A stretch of 64,000 nt of DNA, taken from contig MSJI02000184.1 of assembly GCA_001931905.2 (NCBI GenBank), forward strand, positions 1 through 64,000, given 5' to 3'. Made by a program: the position numbers and the translations under genes. Below the pieces are notes generated by a model. The model worked only from the letters and a program-made list of their open reading frames with translations, was not told the origin of the DNA and ran no database searches. This document shows, in pieces, positions 45,230 through 54,489 of the stretch. The number at the start of each line of letters is the position of its first letter. Position 1 is the first letter of the stretch. The DNA is from Cladosporium sp. IMV 00045 (Eukaryota > Ascomycota > Dothideomycetes > Cladosporiales > Cladosporiaceae).

Positions 45230-46162
45230 CTACCCAATCATCCGAAACCCACCAAACACAAGCAAATCCACCCTCACCACACGACCACCAGCCTTGCGCA
45301 CCCTCCCTCCACGATCCCCAAGCTCACCCAACCCCGCAAGCGCAGCAATCCTCTCACCTTCCCTCAACCTCCTGCGCTCCTCCCTGGTCCTCTCCTCCCT
45401 CTTAAACTCATCCCACCCCCCTGAAATAACAAACGCGCGAAACCCCCTAAGCCGCTCATTAGACCTGATCATCTTATTCGCCTCCCTCATGACCTCATCC
45501 AGTCCATCGCCGGCGAGACGCTCAAACCTGGCAGCGTCGTCTCGCAGCTCTTGGAAGCGCTTCCTCGCGCGCTCCGCCTCGTTCTGCTTCTCGGCGGCTT
45601 CTTGCTTGTACGCGGCCGCTAGCTCTTTGAGTCTTTGAATTGTGCGGAGGAGTTCTTTCTTGGACGTGCCGAGCGCTTTTTTGAGAGAGTAGATTTCTTG
45701 CTGCAGCGTGGCGTTGTTGGTGGCGAGGTCTTCGCTGCGGGTGGCTTGGAGGTTGAGAAGCTCGATTTGGTTCTTAAGCGTGGCATTTTCATTTTGAGAG
45801 ACGAGGAGGGCGGCCCGAAGGGCGTCAATTGTGTGCGTTTGGTTGGTGAGGAGGGTGGATGGGCTGGGGTGGGTGGTGGGGAGGGAGAGGCTGCGGGGAA
45901 TTGGGAGGGGTGCTTCGTCGTTGTTGTTCTCGCTGGCGGTGGCGATGGTGTCGGAGGGTCGCAGGTGGAGGCTGACTGCGTTCGGGTAGTAGATACTGTG
46001 GAGGAGGTGGTATTGGTGTCTGATTGTGCCTGGGATTGGGGGACCGATTTTGAGTTTCATGTCTGATTGATCGGGATTGAAGCAGGTGGTGAGTTTTGCT
46101 TTTATTTTGTGGGGGGAGACGCAAATTCTCTTGCGGATGCTGTGGGCGTTTGGATCTGCCAT
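45230..46162 (-). CDS. Gene a, copy 1: coiled-coil hypothetical protein, 310 aa
   Basis: The start is the ATG at 46162 (MADPNAHSIRKR), because it aligns with the start of the second copy; the frame is open further upstream to 46363. The N-terminal third is variable. Then PRSLSLPTTHPSPSTLLTNQ leads into a long predicted coiled coil (about 140-265) with ATLKNQIELLNLQ, SLKKALGTSK, and RFQELRDDAARFERL. A block SNERLRGFRAFVISGGWDEF, nearly identical in both copies, follows. The last 60 residues (G/R/V-rich) do not match copy 2. I do not recognise the family; the block order suggests a structural or scaffold protein. Sequence upstream of the ATG is also conserved between the copies, so an extra N-terminal exon cannot be excluded. 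Confidence 0.75.
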   Translation of the reverse strand: MADPNAHSIRKRICVSPHKIKAKLTTCFNPDQSDMKLKIGPPIPGTIRHQYHLLHSIYYPNAVSLHLRPSDTIATASENNNDEAPLPIPRSLSLPTTHPSPSTLLTNQTHTIDALRAALLVSQNENATLKNQIELLNLQATRSEDLATNNATLQQEIYSLKKALGTSKKELLRTIQRLKELAAAYKQEAAEKQNEAERARKRFQELRDDAARFERLAGDGLDEVMREANKMIRSNERLRGFRAFVISGGWDEFKREERTREERRRLREGERIAALAGLGELGDRGGRVRKAGGRVVRVDLLVFGGFRMIG

Positions 46163-46520
46163 GATGATGGTGGTGGTGGTGGTGGTGTTCTGTGGTGGGA
46201 TTGGGTTTGGTTTGTCATCAAGGCTGGCGTAGGCTTCATATACAGCAATGGTATGGAGTGTGACAAGCAAGCTCTGAAACATGTAAGCAGGATTGTAGGA
46301 TTGCTTGATTCTGGAGAAGAAAGGCGAGGTGAGTTGACGCAAGTACAATCGCCTTGGATGCACGGGAGTGGGAAGATGCAGTGATCACAAGCAAACGAGT
46401 GACAATGAAGGCTTTGTGGTAGACTGAGCAAGGGGGTCTGCGTCTACAAGACGGTGAAGGATCTACTACTGATCGAAGCAGCGTGAACGTAGAATTGGTG
46501 AATTGATACAGTTTTCATAC
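46163..46520. other. Spacer between genes a and b, copy 1
   Basis: 358 bases, conserved with 61425-61772. It contains a (TGG)n-like run next to the gene a start. No separate gene. Confidence 0.5.
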
Positions 46521-48107
46521 TCATCGTGTCTTTCTCGCCCATCCGAAATCCATCATGACGGGCGGCAGTGTCTGGGACCGCCGTACAGAGTTGACCCGTC
46601 TCATGGCAAAGAGAACCTGGCTTTCTGCCTCCAACCAGATCTGTGCTTTCCTCTTTTCTATACTCAAATCGTCATGTGACTCAGCATTCACTGCTGGCAA
46701 TGTGTCCATGACTTCGTGCACCAGCTGCCGATCAGAAGAGATCCCTTGTTGTGTAGGCAAGGCTTTGAGGCCCGCATGTGTCGGGAGCCAGCCGTGTGCC
46801 ACGTTGATATAGTTCACATTCTTCCATGTGTCGGTGAACACAGACCATGTGCTTGAGCTTGCGGATGACCATTCGTCTCCGCCCGCAGAAGTATTGGCGG
46901 GAAGCTCTGGTATAGATGCAAGCAAAGCCAGTGCGGGAACCCATGATGTGCAACCTTCCAGGTCGAGCCATTGGAGGCGCAATAGGTTGATGCTCAGCTG
47001 TCTCAGCAAGGACGCTGGCTCGTTCAAGTCCTGATCCAGTGCAGAGTATAGGTGAGAGCCGCCGGCAGTCAACTCCGGACCTCGTTGACCGGAAACGGTG
47101 GTGGTTGCCAGGTTCGGCGTAAGTGTCGGTCTTGGCCAGTAAGCCAGCGACAGGTGGGTCAGTTGAGGCGTGTGCTTGCTGAATGCCAGGAGATCCCGCC
47201 ATAAGACGTTCGGTGGTGGGTGGGAGAGTGATAGGTGTGTGAGGTGGGAGAATCGTGATGGAGACAGCGAGGTGTCAAGATATGTCTCGATAGAATCTTG
47301 GTCTTCCCATGAATCTGCAACGTCGTCCGCTGCTGTCTCTTCTAGCTTGGACTGATCTACTCGTAGGCGTTTCGTCAGGCGTGGCAACGTTAGTGTTGAG
47401 TGGCCGACAAGACCTGATAAGTCTAGAGATGTGACCTTTTCTGAGCCTTGCGTTAAGGCTTCGAATGCTTCGATAGTGATAGCAGGGCCGTATATGCATA
47501 GATAAGAGAGCAGCCGCAATCTCACTTGTAGAGTGAATTCAGCTAGACCTGGATAATCTTCTTCATCGAGCATGTCCCACTGACTTGCGATAGTCTTCAG
47601 AGCATGATGTGTCAAAGTTCTCGCTCCGGGTCCAGTAGATTGAGACCGAGAGTTTTCATTCAGTCCTGCAGCTCGAGCGAACCGTCCATCTTCTTGAGGT
47701 TTAGTCCGTTCGATATGACTTGTAGTTGCACTTTTACCCTTCCGCCGTCCCCTGTAAGCAAGCGTCGAAGTCCATCTACCACTACCCAACGCAGTCCAGG
47801 ACTTGGGAGGTGCCGGTCCAGGCGTCCTAAGCCTTTCTCGCGCCCTCACGCCTGCTCGAGCTCTTGGTGGTGCACTTTCAGGTACACCCAGGATACCTCG
47901 AAGTTGTGGCGGGATGGATCTTTGGCTGACGAGTTCGGCGATTTCACGTTTCTTCGTCGCCGCATCGGGCCCTTCGATTTTTCGGAGATCGCTGAGCTTT
48001 TCGTTCACCGAGGTTGAAGATCCATCGTTTCGAGATGTGGTGGCGTTGGGCTTGGGTGATGATGGGCCTTGATGCTGCTTGAAGTTGAAGGTGCGCTTTT
48101 TGGGCAT
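46521..48107 (-). CDS. Gene b, copy 1: 528-aa protein with leucine-rich-repeat-like segments
   Basis: This intronless frame starts MPKKRTFNFKQHQ. The N-terminal 170 residues are basic and disordered (ARAGVRARERLRTPGPAPPK). After residue 170 the chain becomes ordered: LAEFTLQVRLRLLSYLCIYG, then blocks shaped like leucine-rich repeats (KVTSLDLSGLVGHSTLTL, SHLTHLSLSHPPPNVLWRDL, PQLTHLSLAYWPRPTL, RLQWLDLEGCTSW). The C-terminus is WLEAESQVLFAMRRVNSVRR. I cannot assign a function. The LRR-like units suggest protein binding. The second copy is also 528 residues with no indels and about 93% identity, which implies continued constraint on both. Gene b is divergent from gene c with 315 bases between starts. 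Confidence 0.85.
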   Translation of the reverse strand: MPKKRTFNFKQHQGPSSPKPNATTSRNDGSSTSVNEKLSDLRKIEGPDAATKKREIAELVSQRSIPPQLRGILGVPESAPPRARAGVRARERLRTPGPAPPKSWTALGSGRWTSTLAYRGRRKGKSATTSHIERTKPQEDGRFARAAGLNENSRSQSTGPGARTLTHHALKTIASQWDMLDEEDYPGLAEFTLQVRLRLLSYLCIYGPAITIEAFEALTQGSEKVTSLDLSGLVGHSTLTLPRLTKRLRVDQSKLEETAADDVADSWEDQDSIETYLDTSLSPSRFSHLTHLSLSHPPPNVLWRDLLAFSKHTPQLTHLSLAYWPRPTLTPNLATTTVSGQRGPELTAGGSHLYSALDQDLNEPASLLRQLSINLLRLQWLDLEGCTSWVPALALLASIPELPANTSAGGDEWSSASSSTWSVFTDTWKNVNYINVAHGWLPTHAGLKALPTQQGISSDRQLVHEVMDTLPAVNAESHDDLSIEKRKAQIWLEAESQVLFAMRRVNSVRRSQTLPPVMMDFGWARKTR

Positions 48108-48422
48108 CCAGATGGATGGTGGTGAGGTTCAAAGCTGGTAAGGATCAATCAATGATCTCGCGGATATTTATTTTACGGCTCGTTACTATTTGTGGTCAAG
48201 GCTGTGGTGAGTCGTAGTGACACACTGCCTGGTGGCGGCAAATTCCGCCGCTGAGGCACGCAGTGAAGTGACGCCGTTGGAGATGATCAAGATGACCAAG
48301 CGGCTGCAAGCAGCAAGCGCTCCAACTCCATTTCAACGGCCGATCACCGCCTACAGGCAGGGGGTGTGCAATATGTAAAACATCTGTTGCTGGCCGTCCT
48401 TCACGGCACTTCATCATATACC
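48108..48422. promoter_or_regulatory. Bidirectional promoter between genes b and c, copy 1
   Basis: This 315-base spacer lies between divergent ATGs. It is strongly conserved with 63360-63668, including a block around 48226-48366 matching 63472-63612, so the shared promoter was duplicated with the genes. Confidence 0.7.
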
Positions 48423-49010
48423 ATGGCAGCCATCACAATCCGCCCTCCTACGTTCTCTCAAGCCGCCGCTCCAGCCGACTTCACTCTCCCGACCATCCCA
48501 TGGCTCTCGGAGACCTGGCACGTCACCCACTCCAGCCTACCGATGTGGAAGTCGAAACGGAACGTGCAGATCAGATACACGCCTCTGCCACCCACTTCCA
48601 GTGATCTCCACGCCGATTCTACGGACCGTCTCGACGATCTCGTCACATACCAGTCATTATCGGGCACGAAAATAAGCAAAGTCGAGGGCGTAGACACCGC
48701 CAGTGGAAAAGGCACGGGGGAATGGGATTGGAGGGGTCGCGGCTGGCTCAAGATTGCCAGCAGCCATTGGGAGGTACTTGGTTGGGGCGAAGAAGATGGC
48801 ACCGGCAATAAATGGGTCGTGACCTGCTTCGCGAAGACGCTGTTTACACCTGCAGGTGTGGATTTCTACTCTTTGAGTCAGGACGGTCTTAAGGCTGAGA
48901 CTGTCGAGGTCATAAAGCAGAGGCTTGCAGAGGTGGGAGATGAACATATCAAGAAGATGGCTGGAGATCTGTTTGAGGTGACGATTGATGATGCTAGAGA
49001 TGAGGCGTGA
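48423..49010 (+). CDS. Gene c, copy 1: hypothetical 195-aa protein, possibly lipocalin-like
   Basis: The start is the ATG at 48423 (MAAITIRPPTF); copy 2 has the same start. The protein is compact and beta-rich by eye, with WLSETWHVTHSSLPMWKSKR, VQIRYTPLP, and DDLVTYQSLSG. GEWDWRGRGWLKIASSHWEV follows, then W.VTCFAKTLFTPAG and a C-terminal helix (VIKQRLAEVG). Alternating strands and the GRGWL-type turn are reminiscent of a calycin/lipocalin-like beta barrel, but I do not recognise a named family and have not confirmed it. There is no signal peptide or membrane segment, so it is likely cytosolic. It shares a duplicated divergent promoter with gene b. Confidence 0.8.
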   Translation: MAAITIRPPTFSQAAAPADFTLPTIPWLSETWHVTHSSLPMWKSKRNVQIRYTPLPPTSSDLHADSTDRLDDLVTYQSLSGTKISKVEGVDTASGKGTGEWDWRGRGWLKIASSHWEVLGWGEEDGTGNKWVVTCFAKTLFTPAGVDFYSLSQDGLKAETVEVIKQRLAEVGDEHIKKMAGDLFEVTIDDARDEA

Positions 49011-49485
49011 TCTGGTAGATTTTACAATTGATAGAATGAAGGGCAGATAGGCCTACTGAGAGAGCTCATTCGATATTGAATATTGTCGTGATCCTAATGG
49101 CCGCAGAGATCCCATCCGTACTACTTGATAGATTGCAATAGCACTCTGCCGCACAATCTATCACTCACTTCATATCTGGCGTTTCAGTAGCTTCAACCCG
49201 TCGGCATCTGACTGTGATATGCCGGGCTGATTAATGGGGAAAGTCACCAGCACATCTCTTTGCCAGCCCGTCTTGTTACAACAGACATACGCAAATGACC
49301 TTGGAACGATGGGCATCAACTTGTGCAGACAAAAGAAATCTTGCGTCATATTGGAGTGCGCCCGTTGCTGCCAGGGTATGGTGATACAGCTCGTTTTCGA
49401 CCCTCTAGCATATATACACTTCGCTGACCTGCCATGTCTTCAATAGGTCCAGCCTTTCCGTCCTCTCATACCAATCGCGAGTCGC
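49011..49485. other. Convergent intergenic region, gene c / COX7-like
   Basis: 475 bases between two 3' ends. Only short frames without family features. Confidence 0.5.
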
Positions 49486-50003
49486 TTAGTACCAGGTCTT
49501 GTGGCCAAGAACCATGCGGCACATCATGTAGAGGCAGGCTGAAAGCTGGTCAGTGGCCGGATCTTTGTAACAAGAGCTTGCTCGGCTCTCAGATGCTAAT
49601 ATTGAACATACCAGAAGAGGTAGCGATCATGGTGGCGTAGTAAGGGTAAAGCATGATCTTGGCACGGGGGCCCTGTAGACAGCATGTCAGTATGCCTCCG
49701 ACAACGAGTATCCCGGTGTTCTCCGCGCAGGTCGGATATCCTCCTCCAATGTTGTATCCAGCGCGTGTCCGCATCTTAACCCACCTTCTGCCACTGCCTC
49801 AGACCGTCGTGGGTCTGGTGAAGTCTCTGCCATGCAGGGACATTGTTTGCGCGGTAAAGACCGGGGAAGTTGATGCTGCATGCCGTGTTAGCATGTATGA
49901 TTCCCATCTTTCACGCTCGCGGGCGCGGCCATGAGCAGTACGCGACGTTTCGCGCGAGGCTGAGATTGACGTACCCGGCACGGCGGGCGATAGTGGAACG
50001 CAT
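49486..50003 (-). CDS. COX7: Cytochrome c oxidase subunit VIIa-like (Cox7 family), 77 aa, four exons
   Basis: This small gene is split by three introns and invisible as one frame. Exons are 50003-49975, 49875-49785, 49672-49612 and 49538-49486 (234 bases, phases 2/0/1). Introns are 99, 112 and 73 bases with GTACGT, GTGGGT and GTATGT donors. The product runs MRSTIARRAG, INFPGLYRANNVPAWQRLHQ, DGLRQWQK, then GPRAKIMLYPYYATMIATSS and ACLYMMCRMVLGHKTWY. The order (short matrix-side helix, a PR.K..LYPYYA entry, one transmembrane helix and a GHKTW end) resembles fungal Cox7/subunit VIIa, an inner-membrane subunit of complex IV. Other single-span respiratory subunits are possible. It is head to head with a mitochondrial PPR-like gene. 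Confidence 0.75.
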
Positions 50004-50307
50004 TTTGGTGGGATTGGAGGGTTTCGAGGGTGTTGTTCGGACGCAATGGCTGGTATACAATGGGTTGGTGAGGTTCAGGGCGTCGAGCCTTGGAGAGTGA
50101 GAGAGCTTCGGCAAGCTCCGCATCGGGGAAAACGCACGGATCATGACGACGTTCAGAGCCCTCCGATGCTCCTCCTACCATACAAAAGTTCGCGGGAGGT
50201 GTACATGGAGACGATGCTCTTGAGAATGAGAGACTGCACTTGACGGCGCCAAACTGGACTTATGCAATGGCACCTGACCGAGGAATAGTGCTGAGCAGCG
50301 CTGTAAA
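50004..50307. promoter_or_regulatory. Bidirectional promoter, COX7-like / PPR-like
   Basis: 304 bases between divergent ATGs of two predicted mitochondrial proteins. A reversed CCAAT (ATTGG) occurs near 50011-50015. No gene was seen in it. Confidence 0.6.
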
Positions 50308-52992
50308 ATGGGTGCGCGATTCGACAAATGGCTCGCTCGGCCATCAACAATTCACTTCTTGCGCCAGCTCATAGGGCCTGAGCATGCATTAGCACCGAAG
50401 AGACGATCTTTCCTGGCATCGCACGCCACATGCACGAGGCCTTACACGACCGACCGCACACCACCGAGACGATCCGAAAATGACCAATCCGAGAAAAGGG
50501 TGTATGATCCGCAAGCCGGGGCAGACCTGGAGACTTTCCAAGAGCAGAGACAGCGCGTTGCGAAGGAGTTGAAATTGTACATACCAGAGGGATATCAAGA
50601 TCCACGCATGTCGCCACAAGAACAAGGACTGGAGCTGTCGGGCTACTCCAATTTACTTTATGCGGAAACCCGCGTTCGCGATGTCTCGTCGACTCGATGG
50701 CTATTGATCGACCTCCCGGAGAATCACAACAATCTTGAAGCGTGGCGAAGCATTCTGCAATACAGAGAGCGCATGGATGGATTCAACGGTGTTCTTGACG
50801 TTTGGAAAGGGATGCGCAATCGAGGCATTGATCTACCCGTCACTGGCGACCACGCGGCCACGTTTTGGACCATCTTTTTGCATGCTGCTATCGTTCCATA
50901 CCCAGATGAGAATCACGAAGCTCTCCTGGAAGCGATCTATACACATGCGAAAAAGCTCAAAGACTTGGGGCGAGGACAATACCGACTCTTCCACAAGATA
51001 CTCGTTGGACGCTTTCTTCGTGCACCAAGCGCACCGAGACAGAATGGACCAGAGTATGCGTGGCATGAGCGAGCACGCAAAGATGGGCTTTGTCCGCTGC
51101 GGTCATTGGCTGAAGTCGTGGAAGATGTTTTGAAAAGCAAAAGACCATACCTTGCCTTTAGGCGGTTCAAGCAAATGTACATTGACGATAGAGAGCGCAA
51201 CTTGTACGATTCATGTATGCACATGGTTCTCTTGCATGCAGCCGGTGATGGGAAAATTATTGTTGCCTGGCACAACTTTTTTGTCTCAAACGACGACAAG
51301 CCGGGCCCTGAATTATCCGCCAGCCAATCCATTCAATATCTCACTGGTATGACTGCCATGGAAGATGGCGCCTCACCACCAGAACGTATCAAGGAAAGCG
51401 ACCTGCCCCAGATATTCACTACGGATCGAGAGAACGCAGCGCGGTCCCTATTTCCGTCGCTTTCAAGGGCGTCTATGAGCAGCTTGGTCGGCGACGTACA
51501 CGGGATCAAACCCAAAGCAATCAGCGATAAGTTCTGCGCACGTATGTTTGCCACACAGACTTTTTCCCTTGAAACCATCATTCGGGGTATTGCTTTACTC
51601 GGCACAGAAGCATTGGGACCTGTTGCTATACGCGAGATGGCTATCCGAGCGGGCACGCCTGAAGAGTTCAAGATCAGGCTTTCCGAAATCAAAGATGCTG
51701 GCATGCAACTTGTGCCTTCGATTTACACCAGACTTCTTGAAAGGGTTGCAACCACCTCACAACATGATTTGTTCCAGGCCATGTTAGAGAGCGATCAACA
51801 CCCTGAAAGCTACGACGATCAGCACATACAAGAAAGCCTTCTTGCCGACTTCTTGAGAACAGAGAATTGGCCTCAGGCTTATTTGACTCTCTTGGGTTTG
51901 TCTCAAGCGGACAAATCGATGTCCAGCCCTGCCTGGAATCGTCTTTTACAACATCACGTTAGAGCACGAGACTATGCCGAAATCGTTCGCATTTTCGACC
52001 ATATTCGTGCAGAGCAACTGTTTTTGTCCCGCCGAAGTCTCAATTTCATGCGAAAGTACCTGTTAGCAACCCGCACGCCGGCCAAGAGGCCGATCGTATC
52101 GGACAAGACCCCTGACGGAAACTTCAAGTCTCTTGATTATGTTGTGAACGCGCACATTTATGCAGCAGCGCGGGGAGGAGATGTCGAGCACTATCGGTGG
52201 ATCGAATTTCTCAAACGGTACGGCATGTTCGGTAAGATGAAAAAGATCAAAAATCTAACCGCGTGGCTTGCGAGCATCTGTCCATCAAGGGAACCAGAGT
52301 ATGCTTTGATGAACGGCATGGTCAAACGGAGAAGCCACAAGATGCCTACCTTGGCATTCATCTTCAATCCCGTCATGCTGAGGGCGATTGTCATATGGGG
52401 ATTCCATGATGCCGGCGCTCGAGACGCACTTCGACCTTCACCTCGACAATTGGATGCGGATCCCGGGGAGATTGATGCAATGTCACTATACGAAGACAAA
52501 CACATTGAGCTGTGGGCGCAAGGACTCTCGATACTTTTGCAGCTCAAGCGCCTTGGTGTGCGAGTTGAAACGAGCAATGTCCGGCGCGCAATGGAAGAAG
52601 TATTGTGGATTTGGTTTGGCCCTGGAAGGTCAGAACGCGATGCCAACCTGCAAGCCGTCCGGCGCAATCACTTGTCACTCGCGCACTATGTGATCCACGC
52701 GAACGAGGTCTGGGATGAGCCTCTGTTTGACCTCGCCCCAGAAATTCTCGAGAATGAGGTGCAACTGATTCGCGCCGTCTTCGGAAACGAGCGTCGCGCA
52801 GATCAACGGACTGGAGCATGGGTTGATGTTGACCTTTGGTCTGCTGCCAAAGCAGATGGCATATGGCACGCAGTCGATCCTCCCATGACGACGCGGAAAA
52901 AAGGCGACGAGCATATCCCAGACGAGTTCAAATTCTACGATAACTTGCCCCGAAGACAAAGGAGGAGGAGGAAACTGCGTGTGGACTATTGA
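50308..52992 (+). CDS. Mitochondrial pentatricopeptide-repeat-like protein, 894 aa
   Basis: This intronless frame has an ATG at 50308. The N-terminus is basic and hydroxylated with few acids (WLARPSTIHFLRQL, KRRSFLASHATCTRPYTT), as in a mitochondrial presequence. The rest is helical throughout, with PPR-like helical pairs such as AWRSILQYRERMDGFNGV, VLDVWKGMRNRGIDLP, and WNRLLQHHVRARDYAEIVRI. FDHIRAEQLFLSRRSLNFM also fits. Fungal proteins of this size and layout act in mitochondrial RNA stability or translation. I do not assign a specific ortholog; the repeats are degenerate and should be treated as a prediction. The neighbouring COX7-like gene shares its promoter region. Confidence 0.72.
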   Translation: MGARFDKWLARPSTIHFLRQLIGPEHALAPKRRSFLASHATCTRPYTTDRTPPRRSENDQSEKRVYDPQAGADLETFQEQRQRVAKELKLYIPEGYQDPRMSPQEQGLELSGYSNLLYAETRVRDVSSTRWLLIDLPENHNNLEAWRSILQYRERMDGFNGVLDVWKGMRNRGIDLPVTGDHAATFWTIFLHAAIVPYPDENHEALLEAIYTHAKKLKDLGRGQYRLFHKILVGRFLRAPSAPRQNGPEYAWHERARKDGLCPLRSLAEVVEDVLKSKRPYLAFRRFKQMYIDDRERNLYDSCMHMVLLHAAGDGKIIVAWHNFFVSNDDKPGPELSASQSIQYLTGMTAMEDGASPPERIKESDLPQIFTTDRENAARSLFPSLSRASMSSLVGDVHGIKPKAISDKFCARMFATQTFSLETIIRGIALLGTEALGPVAIREMAIRAGTPEEFKIRLSEIKDAGMQLVPSIYTRLLERVATTSQHDLFQAMLESDQHPESYDDQHIQESLLADFLRTENWPQAYLTLLGLSQADKSMSSPAWNRLLQHHVRARDYAEIVRIFDHIRAEQLFLSRRSLNFMRKYLLATRTPAKRPIVSDKTPDGNFKSLDYVVNAHIYAAARGGDVEHYRWIEFLKRYGMFGKMKKIKNLTAWLASICPSREPEYALMNGMVKRRSHKMPTLAFIFNPVMLRAIVIWGFHDAGARDALRPSPRQLDADPGEIDAMSLYEDKHIELWAQGLSILLQLKRLGVRVETSNVRRAMEEVLWIWFGPGRSERDANLQAVRRNHLSLAHYVIHANEVWDEPLFDLAPEILENEVQLIRAVFGNERRADQRTGAWVDVDLWSAAKADGIWHAVDPPMTTRKKGDEHIPDEFKFYDNLPRRQRRRRKLRVDY

Positions 52993-53034
52993 TCCATCTG
53001 AAAAGAGTTAACATTCCTTCTGCGAACCAAGTCT

Positions 53035-53886
53035 TTACGCTTCCACAGCATCAACCGCCCGCTGCTCCGCCATGGAATTGGCATCCGCAACCCAGTCTGC
53101 CAGATACTCGGGAAGATTCTTGACCTTATTGTTCGCATCCTCGATCGGCTCGCCCAGCGTCTGATACGCAGGGACGACCCCAATCCAAGTCTTGCCCGAC
53201 AACTCTGCATCTTGGAGATCAGACTTCTCATCCCCCGGCCCGCCAGTCCGCACCTTAGCAGACGCGGTCTCAATCCTGATCTTCAGAATACCAGTCGCGG
53301 TGATTTCAGACTTCGAAGGAGGGTTCCGACTATTCTCCCAGCGATGCGGCATGGTGTCGTTCGTAATCAAGCGCATCGCCCACAAGACTTCCTCCGGATC
53401 TTCCACGACACTGCCGTAGCCAAAGACCACCGCGCAGCGATAGTTGCAGTCGTTGTGGAACGGCGCCAGGCTGAGCACGTAGCCGTCGAGAATCGTGGCC
53501 GCCACGCACAGCGGCGCCTCCCCGCCCGACGTTATTTTGAACAGGCGTGCGACGTTGGAGCCGTGCACGTAGATGTGCGGTTCCTCGTCGCGCTCCCACG
53601 TGTCGATTGCGCCGAGCATGGGCAGGATGGTTGGGAATTGTGGACCATCCGTGGAGGGCGCGTTGAAGGATACGTGCAGGATTGGGCATTGGGATATGAT
53701 GCTTTGGATTTGTTTGTGGTCGTAGTTGGCTTGTTCATAGGTTTTCGTTAGCGTTTGGAGGAGCTCGTGAATGAATGACGGGGAAAGTATATATTTGTAT
53801 ATGTTTCTGTATTATTCTCATGTAAACATACCACGTTGATTATATCTGTTGACTTTGTTGAGCCCGTCGGCGGGGTATTGGGACAT
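53035..53886 (-). CDS. FMN-binding split-barrel (pyridoxamine 5'-phosphate oxidase-like) protein, 249 aa
   Basis: Exons are 53886-53832 and 53729-53035. The 102-base intron (53730-53831, GTATGT donor, CTAAC branch, AAG acceptor) splices in phase 1, giving VNRYNQR-ANYDHKQI. The spliced start and body match the Pyridox_ox_2 group: an N-terminal RxxYDxxxIxxI element, CPILHVSFN, EPHIYVHGSNVARLFK, then CVAATILDGYVLSLAPFH and NYRCAVVFGYG. These are flavin-nucleotide-binding proteins of unclear reaction, related to bacterial nitroimidazole-reductase-like proteins. The frame beginning at the internal Met (53619) would miss the first strand, so the two-exon model is preferred. It overlaps nothing and ends 42 bases from the PPR-like gene, tail to tail. 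Confidence 0.85.
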
Positions 53887-54489
53887 CGTGGCGGGTCGAA
53901 AGTCTTGCTCGCTATCTCTTTTCTATCAAAGTACACATGTAGAGAAGTCATTCGATTGTTTTATAGTCCGACAATTGCCACAGCTTCTCATCGATTATAT
54001 AGCTCACAGATTACACTACACCTTTAGGGCGTGCCAATATCTCAAATGATCAAGTGATCCCAAAACATGCAATCACATCCGCCCTCTCAATCTCATTCGA
54101 CAACAGCGAAAACCTGATAATGCTCTCGCATGACGTCGCATGCAACTACTACATGCAGCTATGATTGTCCATCGTGCCTGCAGGCTGACCATTCGCTACG
54201 ACGTCGGTGGGCTGGATAGCTACCTCACTTACCCCGCAGAGATTGTTTGTAGTGATGGGGGATTCATTAGGGTTATGGGAAGGTTTTGGGGAGGGGTTGG
54301 GGGATATCGACATTGTTCTTCGCGGGCTTCTCACAGCGGTTCCTAATGTCGTGGCCGTTGATTGAAAGAGCAGGAACATGCGATGGTGGATAATGACTTT
54401 GCCATTCATACATATAACATCGTTCAGTTCACTCGAGATTCGTTATGTACGAACGATCATCTCAATCCGCATCCTACGCCCATTCCTCC
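53887..54489. other. Intergenic, 0.6 kb, no gene seen
   Basis: This spacer lies between the FMN protein start and the phosphoesterase 3' end. Only short frames. AT-rich near 53900-54050. Confidence 0.5.

Larger units (their letters stand above)
44990..48754 (+). repeat. Segmental duplication, copy 1 (genes a, b, c)
   Basis: Bases from about 44990 match 60325-64000 in the same orientation, with offsets 15295 (end of a), 15262 (start of a), 15252 (b, constant) and 15246 (start of c). The right limit is set only by the window end of copy 2. Similarity includes the spacers and untranslated regions as well as the genes. Over the first 332 bases of gene c, I count 23 mismatches (about 93% identity). 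In gene a the match is weaker with several indels. Confidence 0.95.

Noticed and set aside
49234..50243. Overlapping plus-strand frames across the COX7-like locus
   Set aside because: They are shadows of the four minus-strand exons and introns, which give a family-like product when spliced.
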